Notes: a model not told the origin generated them from the letters alone. Counted from the stretch's first letter, positions 31,599-42,554 are shown. The stretch is DNA of 64,000 nt from Stieleria maiorica (GCF_008035925.1 NZ_CP036264.1:6915641-6979640); one strand, 5' to 3'. Numbers and translations are program-made.

Positions 31599-34541
31599 TC
31601 AGTGTTTGGACAGGGTTTCATCCAGGTTCAACAGGATGGAACAAACGAGGGTGTAAGCGGCATGTTCGGCGGGGGAGATTTCGGGATCACGCGGCGATTG
31701 CCCCACCGACACCAATTCCATCGCGTCGTCGGGGTTGGCCGCAAAGTCACGGTGAAGTTCTTCGACACGGCTTTCCAGGACGTCTAACTCACGCTTGGTC
31801 GGCTTTCGCGCCGTCGCCAATCGAAAGGCATACGTCAGACGCGACGATCGTGACTCCTTTTCGCGAAGCACCCGCTCGGCCATCATCCGCGCCGATTCGA
31901 CGAAGGTGGTTTCGTTGAGTGTCGTCAACGCGTGCAGCGGTGTGTTGGTCCGCGTCGGTTTGACTTCACAGGTCTGTCGTTTTGCGCCGTCAAAGAACAT
32001 CGTCGGTCCGACGATCCGCCGCCAGAAAATGTACAGACTGCGACGGTACAGTTTCTGACCGCTGTCGGGCGTGTAGCGAATTTTGCCGAACGTGGCTTCC
32101 GCCCAGATACCCTCGGGTTGATAGGGCTTGACCGCGGGGCCGCCCATCTTCGGCGTCAGCAGCCCACTGACCGCCAACGCCTGATCACGCAGCATCCAGG
32201 AGGGAAGTCGATAGCGTGGCGCGCGGGCAAACCACTTGTTCTGCGGGTCGCGCTCCATCGATGCCTCGTCCAGATTCGACGACTGACGATACGTCGCACT
32301 CATCACGATCAATTTGTGCAATTGTTTGACATTCCATCCGCTGTGCACAAATCGAACGGCCAGCCAGTCCAACAGATCGGGATGCGTCGGACGATTGCCT
32401 TGCAACCCAAAATCTTCGGTCGATTCAACGATGCCGCGTCCGAAAAACGTCTGCCAATAACGATTCACAGTGACTCGCGCGGTCAGCGGGTTCGTCGGAT
32501 CGACCAACCATCGGGCCAGTGTCAATCGGTTGCGTGGTGCATCGGCCGGTAGCGGCGGAAGCGCGGCCGGCGTTCCGGGATCAACGGCCACGTCGGTCGG
32601 TTTGTCATAACCGCCGCGTTCCAGCACCAGCGTTTTGCGCCGGCGCTCGTCGGGCAGGTCGTCCATCACCATCACGGTGACGGCTTGTTTTTCCAGGTCG
32701 GCGAGCTGTTTCTTCAGCCGATCGCGGCGCTCCGAAAGCGGCTTCCACGCGGGCCAATGCGCTGATCGAAAGTGCTCGCGCAATCTGCGACGTTGCTCTG
32801 GCTGGCGGTCGTTCGGATCTGTCTTCAGAGCCGCAACGATTTCCGCTGGCAATCCGAAGACCGATTCGCTGGTCTTTTGGAAATAAAATCCCCCGATCCC
32901 ACCGGTGTTGACGATCTTGATCAGCAAGTCGTTCTCGCCGGGTTCCAGTTCGATCTCCAGAAGCTCTTGATCGGCGGCGGCGGCCCTGGCGGTGTAGTTC
33001 GCCAACACCTGCTTCCCGCCGAAGAACACTTTGATGGCGTCGTCGCTGCCGAGCGAAAGCTGCAACGTGTGCTTGGACGACGAAGTGATCTTGCGATAGA
33101 AGTAGGTCGCTCCGACGGTTTCCGGCAGTGGGTGCACGACGCCGTCGTTGAAGTCATCGAGTTGCTGCCACGTGGCGTTACCCACCGTCGCGGTCAAATC
33201 GACGGCCTTCTCCGGGCCGAGATCTCGGTCAAATGCTTGCCGTCCCGCGACCGGGATCGGTCCGAGTTGCCACCAGGGACCGAGCCCGGTCGCACCGGTG
33301 TGATCGGCCAGTTTGTCCCGCATCTCGATTTCCCAGACCGCTTGTTCGGCGTCCAAGTTGGGAATCGGCGCGGTCAATTCGGATTCGACGGTTTGCAATT
33401 CGGCTGCAAAGTCGTCGCGCCGCCGACGTTGATCTTCGTCCAGGTAGTTCAGCACCGGCGCCGTCTTGCCGCGACCGCTGCGTCCGGTTTCCGAAGTGTT
33501 GTCGAAGAACGCGTAGAACTGGAAGTATTCTTCAAGCGAGATCGGGTCGAACTTGTGATCGTGGCAACGGCAGCAGGTCATCGTCAGCCCCAGCCAGACG
33601 GTCCCCGTCGTTTCCGCTCGATCAAAAACGTTTTCCACCCGCGTCTCTTCGGCGATCCGTCCGCCTTCGCCGTTGAACATGTGATTGCGGTTGAATCCGG
33701 TCGCCAAGATTTGTTCGGGGGTCGGGTTGTCCATCAAATCGCCGGCCAGCATCTCGATCGTGAACTGGTCAAAGGGCATGTTGTCGTTGAGTGCATCGAC
33801 CAGCCAATCGCGCCAGGGCCACATCGTCCGCGTCGGGTCGCCTTGGAATCCGTCCGTATCGGCGTAGCGTGCCGCGTCAAGCCACTCCCAAGCCATCCGC
33901 TCGCCGTAACGTGGCGATGCGAGCAAGCGATCGACCAGCCGTTCGTACGCGCCATCGGACTTGTCGGCCAAAAAAGCGTCGACTTCGGCCGGCGACGGAG
34001 GCAATCCCGTCAGGTCCAAGCTCACGCGGCGAATTAATGTTTCCCGATCAGCTTCGGCTTGCGGGGCGACCCCGGCCGCGATCGCGCGGGAGCGAACGAA
34101 CCGATCGATTTCGTTGCGCGACCAATGGGATGGATCCTCTGGGACCGCGGGAGTTTGCGGTGCGACGAAGGACCAATGTTCGGACCAATGGGCGCCCGAC
34201 CCGATCCATTCTTGCAAGATCGACTTTTCCCGCGCCGACAGTGTGAGCTTGGAATCCGGCGGGGGCATGACTTCGTCGGGATCATCCGACAACACCCGCC
34301 GCAGTGCTTCGCTGTTTTCCAGGTCGCCGGGGACCACCGCGGCATAGCCGCCACGATCTTCCAGTGCACCTTCGACGGTATCCAGCCGTAGGTCCGCCGC
34401 ACGTGTCGCTTCGTCCGGACCGTGGCAATGAAAGCATTTGTCCGACAGGATCGGGCGGACTTGCGAGTCGAAATCGACGTCGGCGGCGGGGCAGGACGAA
34501 ATCGCGCCGATTGCGAAAACGAGCCAGATCAGGCGATACAT
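31599..34541 (-). CDS. PSCyt1/DUF1549/DUF1553 planctomycete cytochrome-like protein
   Basis: The 980-aa exported protein begins [16 protein letters not shown] (signal peptide). A c-type heme motif follows at once in [19 protein letters not shown] (CFHCH, about residue 35-40), the PSCyt1 domain. DUF1549 comes next ([53 protein letters not shown]). A central PA14-like beta region ([20 protein letters not shown]) is inserted, and DUF1553 closes the chain ([35 protein letters not shown]). The ATG at 34541 is chosen over the upstream TTG because it gives the signal peptide. It heads the operon with the DUF1501 gene. A redox-linked role in polysaccharide use is a context inference. Confidence 0.93.
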   Translation of the reverse strand: MYRLIWLVFAIGAISSCPAADVDFDSQVRPILSDKCFHCHGPDEATRAADLRLDTVEGALEDRGGYAAVVPGDLENSEALRRVLSDDPDEVMPPPDSKLTLSAREKSILQEWIGSGAHWSEHWSFVAPQTPAVPEDPSHWSRNEIDRFVRSRAIAAGVAPQAEADRETLIRRVSLDLTGLPPSPAEVDAFLADKSDGAYERLVDRLLASPRYGERMAWEWLDAARYADTDGFQGDPTRTMWPWRDWLVDALNDNMPFDQFTIEMLAGDLMDNPTPEQILATGFNRNHMFNGEGGRIAEETRVENVFDRAETTGTVWLGLTMTCCRCHDHKFDPISLEEYFQFYAFFDNTSETGRSGRGKTAPVLNYLDEDQRRRRDDFAAELQTVESELTAPIPNLDAEQAVWEIEMRDKLADHTGATGLGPWWQLGPIPVAGRQAFDRDLGPEKAVDLTATVGNATWQQLDDFNDGVVHPLPETVGATYFYRKITSSSKHTLQLSLGSDDAIKVFFGGKQVLANYTARAAAADQELLEIELEPGENDLLIKIVNTGGIGGFYFQKTSESVFGLPAEIVAALKTDPNDRQPEQRRRLREHFRSAHWPAWKPLSERRDRLKKQLADLEKQAVTVMVMDDLPDERRRKTLVLERGGYDKPTDVAVDPGTPAALPPLPADAPRNRLTLARWLVDPTNPLTARVTVNRYWQTFFGRGIVESTEDFGLQGNRPTHPDLLDWLAVRFVHSGWNVKQLHKLIVMSATYRQSSNLDEASMERDPQNKWFARAPRYRLPSWMLRDQALAVSGLLTPKMGGPAVKPYQPEGIWAEATFGKIRYTPDSGQKLYRRSLYIFWRRIVGPTMFFDGAKRQTCEVKPTRTNTPLHALTTLNETTFVESARMMAERVLREKESRSSRLTYAFRLATARKPTKRELDVLESRVEELHRDFAANPDDAMELVSVGQSPRDPEISPAEHAAYTLVCSILLNLDETLSKH

Positions 34542-35002
34542 AACGGTCCACAGACGTGCGGCGGGAGGGGAAATCAACGATTATAGCCCGACGGGACGTC
34601 TTGATCTCCCAGCCACTTGCCGGCCTGTTGTTTTAGTCCGATCCCACATGGGATCAGCCGTTTCGCGCGAGCGTACGGGTCTGAATCACCGAGAGGGTCT
34701 GAATCACCGTGAGAACGCACCGGGCCCGTAGGCTGGCGCCAAACGGCTGATTAAATCAACACGTCGTTGATCTTCCAATCAGCTCGGGCAAGGCGCTGGA
34801 ATTCCCCCACGGATGGCAGGGCGTCCCCACGGATTCCTGGCTGTCTGCATCCTTGGGGGCGCTTTGCCATCGGTCGGCTCGCTCAGATTTTGTTCAAGTC
34901 ATCCGCGCGGCGAACCCTCGACGGTCGACCGCTGTCCCAGAGTCATCGTTTCGGTCACGATCGCCGTGATCTCTCCGATGCTTTCCCCTAGGCGGCAATC
35001 CC
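34542..35002. other. 461-bp divergent intergenic region containing a family A element
   Basis: It separates the divergent DUF1549 and MFS genes. Besides the family A copy (34621-34762), it holds two CCCACGGAT-containing near-repeats around 34806-34845 (CACGGATGGCAGGGC and CACGGATTCCTGGCTG) and nothing that looks coding. Confidence 0.55.
34621..34762. repeat. Family A palindromic element, copy 3 (diverged)
   Basis: The left end is CGGCCTGTTGTTTTAGTC and the right end GATTAAATCAACACG, so both tips have drifted. The inner arms GGATCAGCCGTTTCGCGCGA and CCCGTAGGCTGGCGCCAAAC remain. The centre contains a tandem duplication of GGGTCTGAATCACCG (34677-34710 region), absent from copies 1 and 2. Confidence 0.8.
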
Positions 35003-36214
35003 GTGCTTCGCGATTACATCCAATTACCGCTACCGGTGCGGATTCTGTGTCTCGGATCCTTGATCAACCGAGCCGGGTCGTTCGTATTGGTCTTCTTGGC
35101 GATTTACGCGAGCGAACAACTCGGGTTCGGCGTGCCCTTTGCCACCGCTTGTATCGGCGTGTTGGGCTTGGGATCGATGGCCGGTTCGGTGCTCGGTGGT
35201 CATTTGGCTGACAAAGTCGGGCGGCGCGGGGTGATGTTGTTGGCGCTGTTCGGCGGCGCGGCGATCTTGCTGTTTCTGTCGACGGTGACCAATCGCTGGC
35301 TGTTCATGTTGTCGGTCGGGATCTTTGCGCTGGTGGCGGACCTGTATCGGCCCGCCGCGGCGGCGATGATCGCGGATCTGGTGTCGATCGACCGCCGCCC
35401 GCATGCGTTCGCCCTGATGTACATTTCCATCAACCTGGGTTTCGCGATCGCTCCACCGATCGGCGGACTGCTGGCCGGATACTCGTTCGAGTGGCTGTTC
35501 TGGATCGATGCCGCGTCGATGATCGTGTACGGATTGATCATCGCGCTGACGATCGAAGAAACGCGTCGGCGCCAGCCAGTTGTCGACCAGGAAGGATCAC
35601 GTGCACCGCACGACTCTTGGCTCGGGACGCTGCGAAAGATCGGACTGGATCTTCCGTTCTTGTTGTTTTGCGTCTCGACCTTGTTGATCGCGTTGGTGTT
35701 CGTGCAAGGCTTGTCCACGTTGCCGATCTACATTCGGCAACTGGGTTACAGCAATCTGCAATTCGGATTGCTGATGTCCGTCAACGGGTTGTTGATCGTG
35801 GTGCTGCAATTGCCGCTGACGCATTGGTTGTCGCGTTTCAACGCGATGACGATTGTGTTGATCGGCGGCGTGTTGATTTCGATCGGGTTCGGGCTGACGG
35901 CCACCGGCAGCGGTCTGGTCTTTGTCGCTTTGTGCATCGCGATTTGGACCTTGGGCGAGATCCTGCAGGCGCCGTTCAACCAGGCGATCGTCACCGACAT
36001 GGCACCGGAGGAGTTGCGTGGCAGCTATCTGGGCGTCTTTACGATGTGTTATGCATCGGCGCTGACGATCGGTGCTCCGATCGGCGGGGCGGTGTTGTCG
36101 CGATTCGGACCGACGACGCTGTGGACCGGCACCTTTGGGGTCGCCATGATCGCCGTGGTTGTTTACGCCGCGATCTACGCCTCGGTCACCCGCCGCGTGG
36201 CACGTGTCGGATAG
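35003..36214 (+). CDS. MFS transporter, 12-TM
   Basis: The 403-aa inner-membrane carrier has two six-helix halves. The MFS loop 2-3 motif is GGHLADKVGRRGVMLLAL (about 70-88), matching G-x-x-x-D-R/K-x-G-R-R. A motif-C-like glycine-rich stretch, NLGFAIAPPIGGLLAGYSFE, is in helix 5, which marks drug:H+ antiporter-like families. The second half has QLPLTHWLSRFNAMTIVLIG and FTMCYASALTIGAPIGGAVL. The substrate is not predictable; multidrug or small-molecule export is typical. The start is a GTG at 35003 without a strong ribosome site. It is a single gene, convergent with the sigma factor gene. Confidence 0.92.
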   Translation: MLRDYIQLPLPVRILCLGSLINRAGSFVLVFLAIYASEQLGFGVPFATACIGVLGLGSMAGSVLGGHLADKVGRRGVMLLALFGGAAILLFLSTVTNRWLFMLSVGIFALVADLYRPAAAAMIADLVSIDRRPHAFALMYISINLGFAIAPPIGGLLAGYSFEWLFWIDAASMIVYGLIIALTIEETRRRQPVVDQEGSRAPHDSWLGTLRKIGLDLPFLLFCVSTLLIALVFVQGLSTLPIYIRQLGYSNLQFGLLMSVNGLLIVVLQLPLTHWLSRFNAMTIVLIGGVLISIGFGLTATGSGLVFVALCIAIWTLGEILQAPFNQAIVTDMAPEELRGSYLGVFTMCYASALTIGAPIGGAVLSRFGPTTLWTGTFGVAMIAVVVYAAIYASVTRRVARVG

Positions 36215-36226
36215 GCATCTCGCCTG

Positions 36227-36829
36227 TCATTCGCCGAGATATTGGCGGAGTCGCCGGAGGATGCGGCTTCGAGTTTGCCGAACCGTCGCCGGAGTGATGT
36301 CAAACTCTTCGGCGACGGTCGCTGCTGGGATGTCGTCGATCACCGCACGCTCGAAGATTCGCCACGTCTTGTCGGCGAATTCGTGGCGAATCTGTTTCAA
36401 TCCCCTGACGGTCAGGCCATTGATTTGATCGTCATCGGTCGGTTCGTCCTCGGGGACGCCGTGCGGATCGGGGACATTGTTTAACGTCTGAAACGCCGTG
36501 CTTCCCCCATCAGCTCGAATGTGTCGCGCGTCGGCTCGGTGACGGTCCTTGGCCTTGTTGGATGTGATCGTCCACAACCATGCCCGAAAAGACCCGCTGG
36601 TATTGGCGGGTTCGAATTGACCGATCGATCGCGCGAGTGCGGCGAAAACCTCTTGAGTGCAATCGGCGGCGGCATGGCGGTCTAATCCACAGCGGCCACA
36701 CCAATGCGCGATCAAGGGGCCGTACAGGTCCACCAATTCGCTCCAGGCTTGCCGGTCACGCTCCCGTGCCCGACCGAGCAGGCTGGTTCTCGTGACGTGT
36801 GAATCGGTGTTTTCGGAAATCACTGTCAC
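36227..36829 (-). CDS. ECF-type RNA polymerase sigma factor
   Basis: The 200-aa protein has sigma-2 at about 20-90 (AWSELVDLYGPLIAHWCGRC; DCTQEVFAALARSIGQFEPA; FRAWLWTITSNKAKDRHRAD) and sigma-4 at about 140-200 (FERAVIDDIPAATVAEEFDI; TPATVRQTRSRILRRLRQYL). It would direct polymerase to a small regulon. The start is a GTG (36829) with another GTG at 36823. It is divergent from a kinase whose N-terminus holds a putative anti-sigma zinc finger, 101 bp away. That gene order is characteristic of planctomycete ECF-STK modules, and the kinase is the probable regulator of this sigma factor. Confidence 0.95.
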   Translation of the reverse strand: MTVISENTDSHVTRTSLLGRARERDRQAWSELVDLYGPLIAHWCGRCGLDRHAAADCTQEVFAALARSIGQFEPANTSGSFRAWLWTITSNKAKDRHRADARHIRADGGSTAFQTLNNVPDPHGVPEDEPTDDDQINGLTVRGLKQIRHEFADKTWRIFERAVIDDIPAATVAEEFDITPATVRQTRSRILRRLRQYLGE

Positions 36830-36930
36830 ACCCGGATCGTTCTAGGAAATAGCGGTCGAATTGCGTTCATCAGTCTAAATGATGTTAGCATCAAATTGTC
36901 AAACACTTCCACCAGCGGCAGTCCCCCATC

Positions 36931-39900
36931 ATGATCATGGCCAAGACCGATGCTTGTTTCGATCTCAGTGTGCTGCGTGACTATCTGGACGGAGCCGTGG
37001 ATGAACCTCGATCCGACGCCATTGAATCCCATCTGGCGGTCTGTCGGTCATGCGAAGCAACGCTCGCATCGCTGGACGGCGAGTGCGACACGATTGTTCG
37101 GCGACTTCGCGCCGGCTTGGGGGCAACCGGTGAACCGACTCCGCCGGATCCCGTCGTGCAGGATGCCTTGTCCGCCTCGCGGATGTTGATCTGCGACGAG
37201 CCATCGATCCACGTCAATGTCGCCAGTGGAACGATGGAACCGGGCAAGCGGATCGGGCCCTACGAGTTGCTACGTCCGATCGGCCGCGGCGGCATGGGGA
37301 CAGTCTATCTGGCACGTCATCGCGACCTCGGAAAGCAGGTGGCGATCAAGGTGCTGCCGGTGGCGACGTCGGGAAACGATCAACGTTTGGATCGGTTTTT
37401 GCGTGAGATCCGAGCTTCGGGAAGCTTGGAACACACATCGATCGTCAATGCGACCGATGCGGGGCAACACGACGGCGTCCACTACTTGGCGATGGAATAC
37501 ATCGACGGATTGGATCTCAGCCAGATCGCCCGCGCGGTGAAACTTTCGGTCGCCGACGCCTGCGAAGTCGTGCGTCAGGCGGCTCTCGGATTGGCCCACG
37601 CCCATGCCGAAGGCATCGTCCACCGCGACATCAAACCTTCGAATTTGATGTTGCGCCGCGATGGCGAGGTCAAAATTTTGGACTTCGGGCTCGCCCAGGA
37701 CAGCCGCTGGGACGGTGAGATGGCCGAACTGACGACGGTCGGCCAGTTGATGGGGACCTTGGATTACATGTCTCCCGAACAAGCCGAACAGCCGACCGCG
37801 GTGGACTATCGCGCCGATCTGTATTCACTCGGCGCAACGTTGTTTCGATTGCTGACCGGACGTGCCCCGCTGGCCGCCGCACCCGATCTGTCTCCCTTGG
37901 CGAAACTGCGGTTGCTGGCCAACCACCGGCCACCCCGGTTGGATGCGCTGCGAGATGAATTGCCGCCCGAACTGGTCGAATTGACCGCCAGTCTGTTGTC
38001 CGGCGCCGACCAGCGGCCGGCCAGTGCGTCACACGTGGCCGAGTCGTTGTCACAGTTTTGCGTCGGATGTGATTTGGCGGGGCTGGTTGATCAAGCGTCG
38101 GCCGCGTTACCGGCCGACGCGACCGCCGAGCCTCCGACCGGCCCCGCAATGTGGGCGCTCTCTGCGGCCGCCCAACCGCCCCGGTCGCGTCGGCGTTGGT
38201 GGATGGCCATCGCTGCGCTGCCGTTGTTTCTGGTTGCGGGGATTACGATCGCCCTGAAGACCAACGAGGGGCAATTGGTGATCGAATCGGAAGTCGATGA
38301 CGTGTCGGTGCGTCTGATTCAAGACGGCAAGCCGGCAGCACAACTAAATGTCCAACCGGGCGTAAACACGACGCGTTTGAGGTCCGGATCCTATCAAGTG
38401 GTTTTAGGAGCGGGCAGCGATCAGGTGACGATCGACAAGGGGACGATCGTGATCCGCCGCGGCGAGACCGCAATCGCGCGGATCCGTCCGATGAATGAAT
38501 CAGAACCAGGGGGCACGGTCGCCCAACAACCCAGACCCGGCGATTTCATCGCCGCCCTCAACGACCGCCCGCCGGTTCCCGCCTCGGACAAACCACTCGT
38601 GCCGGGGCAACGCTTGAAGCTGACTTCATCGACTGCCGATGAACTGGAGATGGAATTAACGGTGATGGCCGACGTGACGATCAAGCCGCGTCTGCTGGGT
38701 GTCATCTCGGTGCGCGGTCAAACGCTCCAGCAGGTCGAATCGCAACTCAATCAGCTGTACAAGCAGTGGTTTGCCGAACCCGGGGTCGAACTGTTCCTGC
38801 ATTTCGACACGCCGCGGACCGGCAGCCCTGTCGCGTTGCCCGGACCGCCACACCTTCCGCTGGGATCACGTGCCGGAGCGTCCGTGAAACGCGTTGCCGA
38901 AAAGCCTCCCGTTTACGAAGGGCAAACGCTGGGGCAGTGGCTGCAAGTCATCCGAACCGAACGCGAAGCGTCTCGATTGAAAGCGGCGATGCAGGCCGTG
39001 TTGGCATTGGCGACACTTGGCGATTCGTCCGCGGTGGTCGACGTGTTGATCGAAAATCATGAACGGATTCCCGAGGTCGATGTCGCCCGGGCGCTGGGAA
39101 TCGTGATCGCCGAAGACGATTTAGCGACGTTCCTGATCGATCAGCTGGAGAGCGATGATCGGCAGTGGGCGGCGAAAATGATCGATGCCAGTCGGATCGC
39201 AACGGAAAATACCGAGACGCACGAAGCGATTTGCCGCTGGATCCTCGGCAATGTTCTTGTTCGCGGTGGTCGTGATGAATTCGTCAACGAAGCGCGAGAT
39301 TTTTGTGTGGCGATCGCGTTCAAACCCGACTACGACACCACGCTGCGGAGTCAATTGCGTGACCAATTGCGAGAAATTTCACTCACCGATGACCCCCTGA
39401 TCTCGCCTTTTTATTGGTTGGAGAACTGGGGCTGGGAAACGGAGAACGGCTGGACTGGCGAATTGATCTTCGACCTGTGCAAACAATTGATTGTCGACGA
39501 TCAAACACCACCGGTCGAATTGTCCGCCGCACTCGCGGTCCTGCGGTTGAAACAGGACAAGCACCTTGAATTTGCGTCGCGTGTCCGCGGGGATGAATCG
39601 TTGACCGAGGCGATCGTCAAACGGTTTGAAAATACCAGCCGCTCGGAGTGGAGCAATGCGTATCCGCCGGTCGGCCGGCCTTACTTCAACGGCCACACCC
39701 CCGGCCAGTTCGTCATACGGGATTATCCAGAACGCTGGGTCTCCCGCATCGGTGTCAGCAGGTCGCGTGACTGCCGACATGCGGATCCGGTTGTGGAGTT
39801 GCTTCGATTAGTGCGGCCACTGGGATTGACCCAAACACTTGCGCCGCAACTGGAGCAACTGCGGAAAGAGACGTCCAACGGGTACCAGACCGTGCAAAGG

Positions 39901-40086
39901 CTGTTCGAACAAAGTGACCTGAGTGAAGCCGTGATCGACTGGGAATCGATGACGCCGTCACAAGTCCGTTGGAAACGCAGCAACGCCAAGCCCGGCGAAC
40001 TTTCGCCGCAGGATCTGCCGACTCGCCAAGACTGGTTCGATGCGTATGTCCATATCCACGTCAGCGACTTGTTGAGTCAGCAGTAA
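36931..40086 (+). CDS. Transmembrane Ser/Thr kinase with N-terminal zinc-finger anti-sigma-like domain and polysaccharide-export-like segment
   Basis: The 1051-aa protein opens with a zf-HC2-like motif, ESHLAVCRSCEATLAS (His34, Cys38, Cys41 region), as in ZAS anti-sigma factors. The kinase domain starts at about 108 (GPYELLRPIGRGGMGTVYLA), with VAIKVLPV, HRDIKPSNLMLRRD (about 230), LDFGLAQ and YMSPEQAEQ, all intact. One TM helix lies at about 420-443 (MAIAALPLFLVAGITIALKT). Outside the membrane come a PEGA-like segment (DVSVRLIQDGKPAAQLNVQP), a Poly_export/SLBB-like segment at about 533-627 (FIAALNDRPP; VRGQTLQQVESQLNQLYKQW) and an alpha-helical HEAT-like tail. It probably controls the divergent sigma factor. 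Confidence 0.9.
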   Translation: MIMAKTDACFDLSVLRDYLDGAVDEPRSDAIESHLAVCRSCEATLASLDGECDTIVRRLRAGLGATGEPTPPDPVVQDALSASRMLICDEPSIHVNVASGTMEPGKRIGPYELLRPIGRGGMGTVYLARHRDLGKQVAIKVLPVATSGNDQRLDRFLREIRASGSLEHTSIVNATDAGQHDGVHYLAMEYIDGLDLSQIARAVKLSVADACEVVRQAALGLAHAHAEGIVHRDIKPSNLMLRRDGEVKILDFGLAQDSRWDGEMAELTTVGQLMGTLDYMSPEQAEQPTAVDYRADLYSLGATLFRLLTGRAPLAAAPDLSPLAKLRLLANHRPPRLDALRDELPPELVELTASLLSGADQRPASASHVAESLSQFCVGCDLAGLVDQASAALPADATAEPPTGPAMWALSAAAQPPRSRRRWWMAIAALPLFLVAGITIALKTNEGQLVIESEVDDVSVRLIQDGKPAAQLNVQPGVNTTRLRSGSYQVVLGAGSDQVTIDKGTIVIRRGETAIARIRPMNESEPGGTVAQQPRPGDFIAALNDRPPVPASDKPLVPGQRLKLTSSTADELEMELTVMADVTIKPRLLGVISVRGQTLQQVESQLNQLYKQWFAEPGVELFLHFDTPRTGSPVALPGPPHLPLGSRAGASVKRVAEKPPVYEGQTLGQWLQVIRTEREASRLKAAMQAVLALATLGDSSAVVDVLIENHERIPEVDVARALGIVIAEDDLATFLIDQLESDDRQWAAKMIDASRIATENTETHEAICRWILGNVLVRGGRDEFVNEARDFCVAIAFKPDYDTTLRSQLRDQLREISLTDDPLISPFYWLENWGWETENGWTGELIFDLCKQLIVDDQTPPVELSAALAVLRLKQDKHLEFASRVRGDESLTEAIVKRFENTSRSEWSNAYPPVGRPYFNGHTPGQFVIRDYPERWVSRIGVSRSRDCRHADPVVELLRLVRPLGLTQTLAPQLEQLRKETSNGYQTVQRLFEQSDLSEAVIDWESMTPSQVRWKRSNAKPGELSPQDLPTRQDWFDAYVHIHVSDLLSQQ

Positions 40087-40094
40087 CGTCCGAA

Positions 40095-42554
40095 TTACAA
40101 CGCGGATTCGACGGCGATCCTTCGGTACGTTTCAATCGCCCGGTCGTACGTCGCTCTCGCTTCGGCGCGTTCGTCTTCGGCGATGAACCGTTCGCGGTTT
40201 TTCCACAACAAATGAATCGTCTCCTCGCACCAGCGGGCACTGTCGCTGGCCGCCCGGATCGGACGCCCCGCGACGATCACGTTGACCGGGTTGGTGTGCA
40301 ATTGGGGAAACTGACGCAGCGCCACCCAGCTACTCCGATTGATCGGGACGCGAAACTCCAACTCGTGAATCCGGCCATCGGCGGGAACGTCGCGTGATTC
40401 GACCACCTTTCCGTTGACGACGATTTCTACCGTTCGGTTACCGCCACGCTGAATTCCGGAGTCACGCGGCGCGTGCAACAGCCGAGTGTCTCCGACGACC
40501 CGGCGTCCGCCCGAGGGCATGATTCCGCCGTAGGCGACCGCATTGGGCTGTTCGGCCGCGAAGGCGACTTTGGCTTCGATCGTCACGTTCCCTGGGGATT
40601 CCAGTGTGACATCGTCGTTGCCCGGGGGCTGGCCGTTGACGGCGAACGCCAGCGCATGTGCAAATCCGTCAGAAACATAGGATTGCCCTCGCCGCAACCC
40701 TTCGCACCAATGGTCAAAGTTGAAGTTCTGGGGATCGCCCAGTTGCACGTACACGCGACCTTGACCAACGCGTCGACTGCTCATGCAGGGGAAGTCGGTT
40801 TCGCCACTCAACTTGATCGGGAAGCCGCAGTTGAGCAGATGGTACCAGGTGTTCCATTCCGGGATGCGTTCGGTGTCCATTGCGCTGATGAAATCGCAAA
40901 CGCCTTCGGCCGTGCTGACGCAGATTTCCATCGCACCGGCGCCGTTCATCTCCGGAACGCACAGATTGGGGATCTGATCGGCCGCCGCGTCGATGGTTTT
41001 AGCGAGTTCGTTCAAGTCCAGCGTTCCGTTGCCGTCGATGTCCGTTTGTGCGAACGGTTTCGGCAGCAGAGCGTCGGACGTTTCCGCGGCGCTCAGGAAT
41101 TGATCCTGATCACGGTCGTATCGACGGAGCATTCGCTGGGCCGCGGCGCCGGGGTTGACGTGCATCGCCGAGTGCGGGTAGCCGGTCACGCCGCCTTGCT
41201 GTTTGGCCCAGCGCATAACGGGAACCGTCCACGTCGGCCAGCCCATGTCCTTGGTGCCTCCGGATCCCGGATACGTTTGATCTTTCAGTCGCAACAGACA
41301 AACGTGCCCGAGCGCCGCCGATCCGAAGCCGCTGATTTCCAAATCGTACTTCAAGATCGTCGTCGGTTCGCTGACCGTATCGGCGATCGGCGAAAAGTAT
41401 CGGCGTTGGTACTCAAAGCACGGCCCCCAGGTGAGCACACAGCCGACGTTCAATCCTTCACCCTTGACCTGGGCAAACATGTCGCGGGGCGAGACGCCTT
41501 GCGTCGGATTGTCGTAGTGCGAACAACCGGCACCATGGATGTGGTGGTCGCCACAATAAAACCCGAACTCCATCGGATCGACCCAACGCTGAAGCTGCAA
41601 CGATAGTTCGTCGTTGGACGGATCTTGCAAGGCGACGGTTGTTGTGGCGTTTTTGTATTCGGGACCGCGGTTGTAGGTCACTTCCAATTCGACGTTGGGC
41701 AGCAAGACGGTGTCGCCGTCGGCTCGATAGATCTGGGGCTGGAAGAAAAAATCGGGGGCAAGACGCTTCATCTGGGGCGGATACACGTGCCCCAGTTTGT
41801 CGCGAAATGTCAATCGCGCGGTGGTCGGGGTGCCGTCTTCGTCGGCGATCCTCAGCTTCAGCGGTTTGGCCGGTCGGACGTCAAACAGGACAGGCACTTC
41901 GCCACGAAACCCGATGTCTTGGGTGCCCGCGCCGACGTCAAAACCGATCGTCGCTTCACGTTTGCCGCTTTCACTGCAATAGATCATCGCCAACGCATAC
42001 TCGACTTCCAGCCCGCTCAATTGCGGCGACATCGGCTGGTCGTTGTACATTTCAAGCTCCAGGAAACGATCGGTGGCTCGATCGACGTTTTCATTCTCGT
42101 TGAGCTCGGTCTGCGCCTGCCGCTTCAAAATGCCCTCGGCCGCGCCGGCGTAAACGGGTCCCGACTGGGGACTCAGGATGCGTAGCGCGCGGGTCACGGT
42201 ACTGTTGTTGATCACCTTGACGATGTGGCAGGCATAACCGGCTTGTTGCAACGTCGCCGCCGCCGGGCCACGCGCAACCTTGACGCGAACCTCCGGATTG
42301 AGTGAAACGACGAACAGCACATGCTCGTCCAGGGTTTCCTGCAATGCGGTCGCATCGCGTTGTTTCGCCGCAGTGCGGAGCGATTGGGCGATGTCGTGAT
42401 CGAGCGGTTGCCCGAGGTATTCCAGCGCCTCGATCAATCGTGTCACGTTCGCGCCCAGGGGCTGTCCATCGACGGGCACGACGGGAACGGAATCTGCCGC
42501 GAACGAGGTGGCCGCAACGATCGCCAGGCACAGTGCAATCATGATCGCTCTCAT
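40095..42554 (-). CDS. Secreted PHP-like (CehA/McbA-type) metallohydrolase homologue with inserted EF hands
   Basis: The 819-aa exported protein starts MRAIMIALCLAIVAATSFAA (signal peptide) after GGAGG seven bases upstream. An N-terminal helical and beta region precedes a PHP-like domain at about 325 with FYCGDHHIHGAGCSHYDN, the H-x-H metal site, and later VTGYPHSAMHVNPGAA. Two EF-hand loops are inserted near residues 476 (DRDQDQFLSAAE) and 504 (DIDGNGTLDLNE). Further on are MEICVSTAEGVCDFISAMDT and LLNCGFPIKLSGETDFPC, typical of CehA/McbA proteins. CehA/McbA enzymes hydrolyse carbamates or phosphoesters; the substrate here is unknown. It lies 13 bases behind a paralogue-like gene in one operon. 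Confidence 0.85.
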   Translation of the reverse strand: MRAIMIALCLAIVAATSFAADSVPVVPVDGQPLGANVTRLIEALEYLGQPLDHDIAQSLRTAAKQRDATALQETLDEHVLFVVSLNPEVRVKVARGPAAATLQQAGYACHIVKVINNSTVTRALRILSPQSGPVYAGAAEGILKRQAQTELNENENVDRATDRFLELEMYNDQPMSPQLSGLEVEYALAMIYCSESGKREATIGFDVGAGTQDIGFRGEVPVLFDVRPAKPLKLRIADEDGTPTTARLTFRDKLGHVYPPQMKRLAPDFFFQPQIYRADGDTVLLPNVELEVTYNRGPEYKNATTTVALQDPSNDELSLQLQRWVDPMEFGFYCGDHHIHGAGCSHYDNPTQGVSPRDMFAQVKGEGLNVGCVLTWGPCFEYQRRYFSPIADTVSEPTTILKYDLEISGFGSAALGHVCLLRLKDQTYPGSGGTKDMGWPTWTVPVMRWAKQQGGVTGYPHSAMHVNPGAAAQRMLRRYDRDQDQFLSAAETSDALLPKPFAQTDIDGNGTLDLNELAKTIDAAADQIPNLCVPEMNGAGAMEICVSTAEGVCDFISAMDTERIPEWNTWYHLLNCGFPIKLSGETDFPCMSSRRVGQGRVYVQLGDPQNFNFDHWCEGLRRGQSYVSDGFAHALAFAVNGQPPGNDDVTLESPGNVTIEAKVAFAAEQPNAVAYGGIMPSGGRRVVGDTRLLHAPRDSGIQRGGNRTVEIVVNGKVVESRDVPADGRIHELEFRVPINRSSWVALRQFPQLHTNPVNVIVAGRPIRAASDSARWCEETIHLLWKNRERFIAEDERAEARATYDRAIETYRRIAVESAL

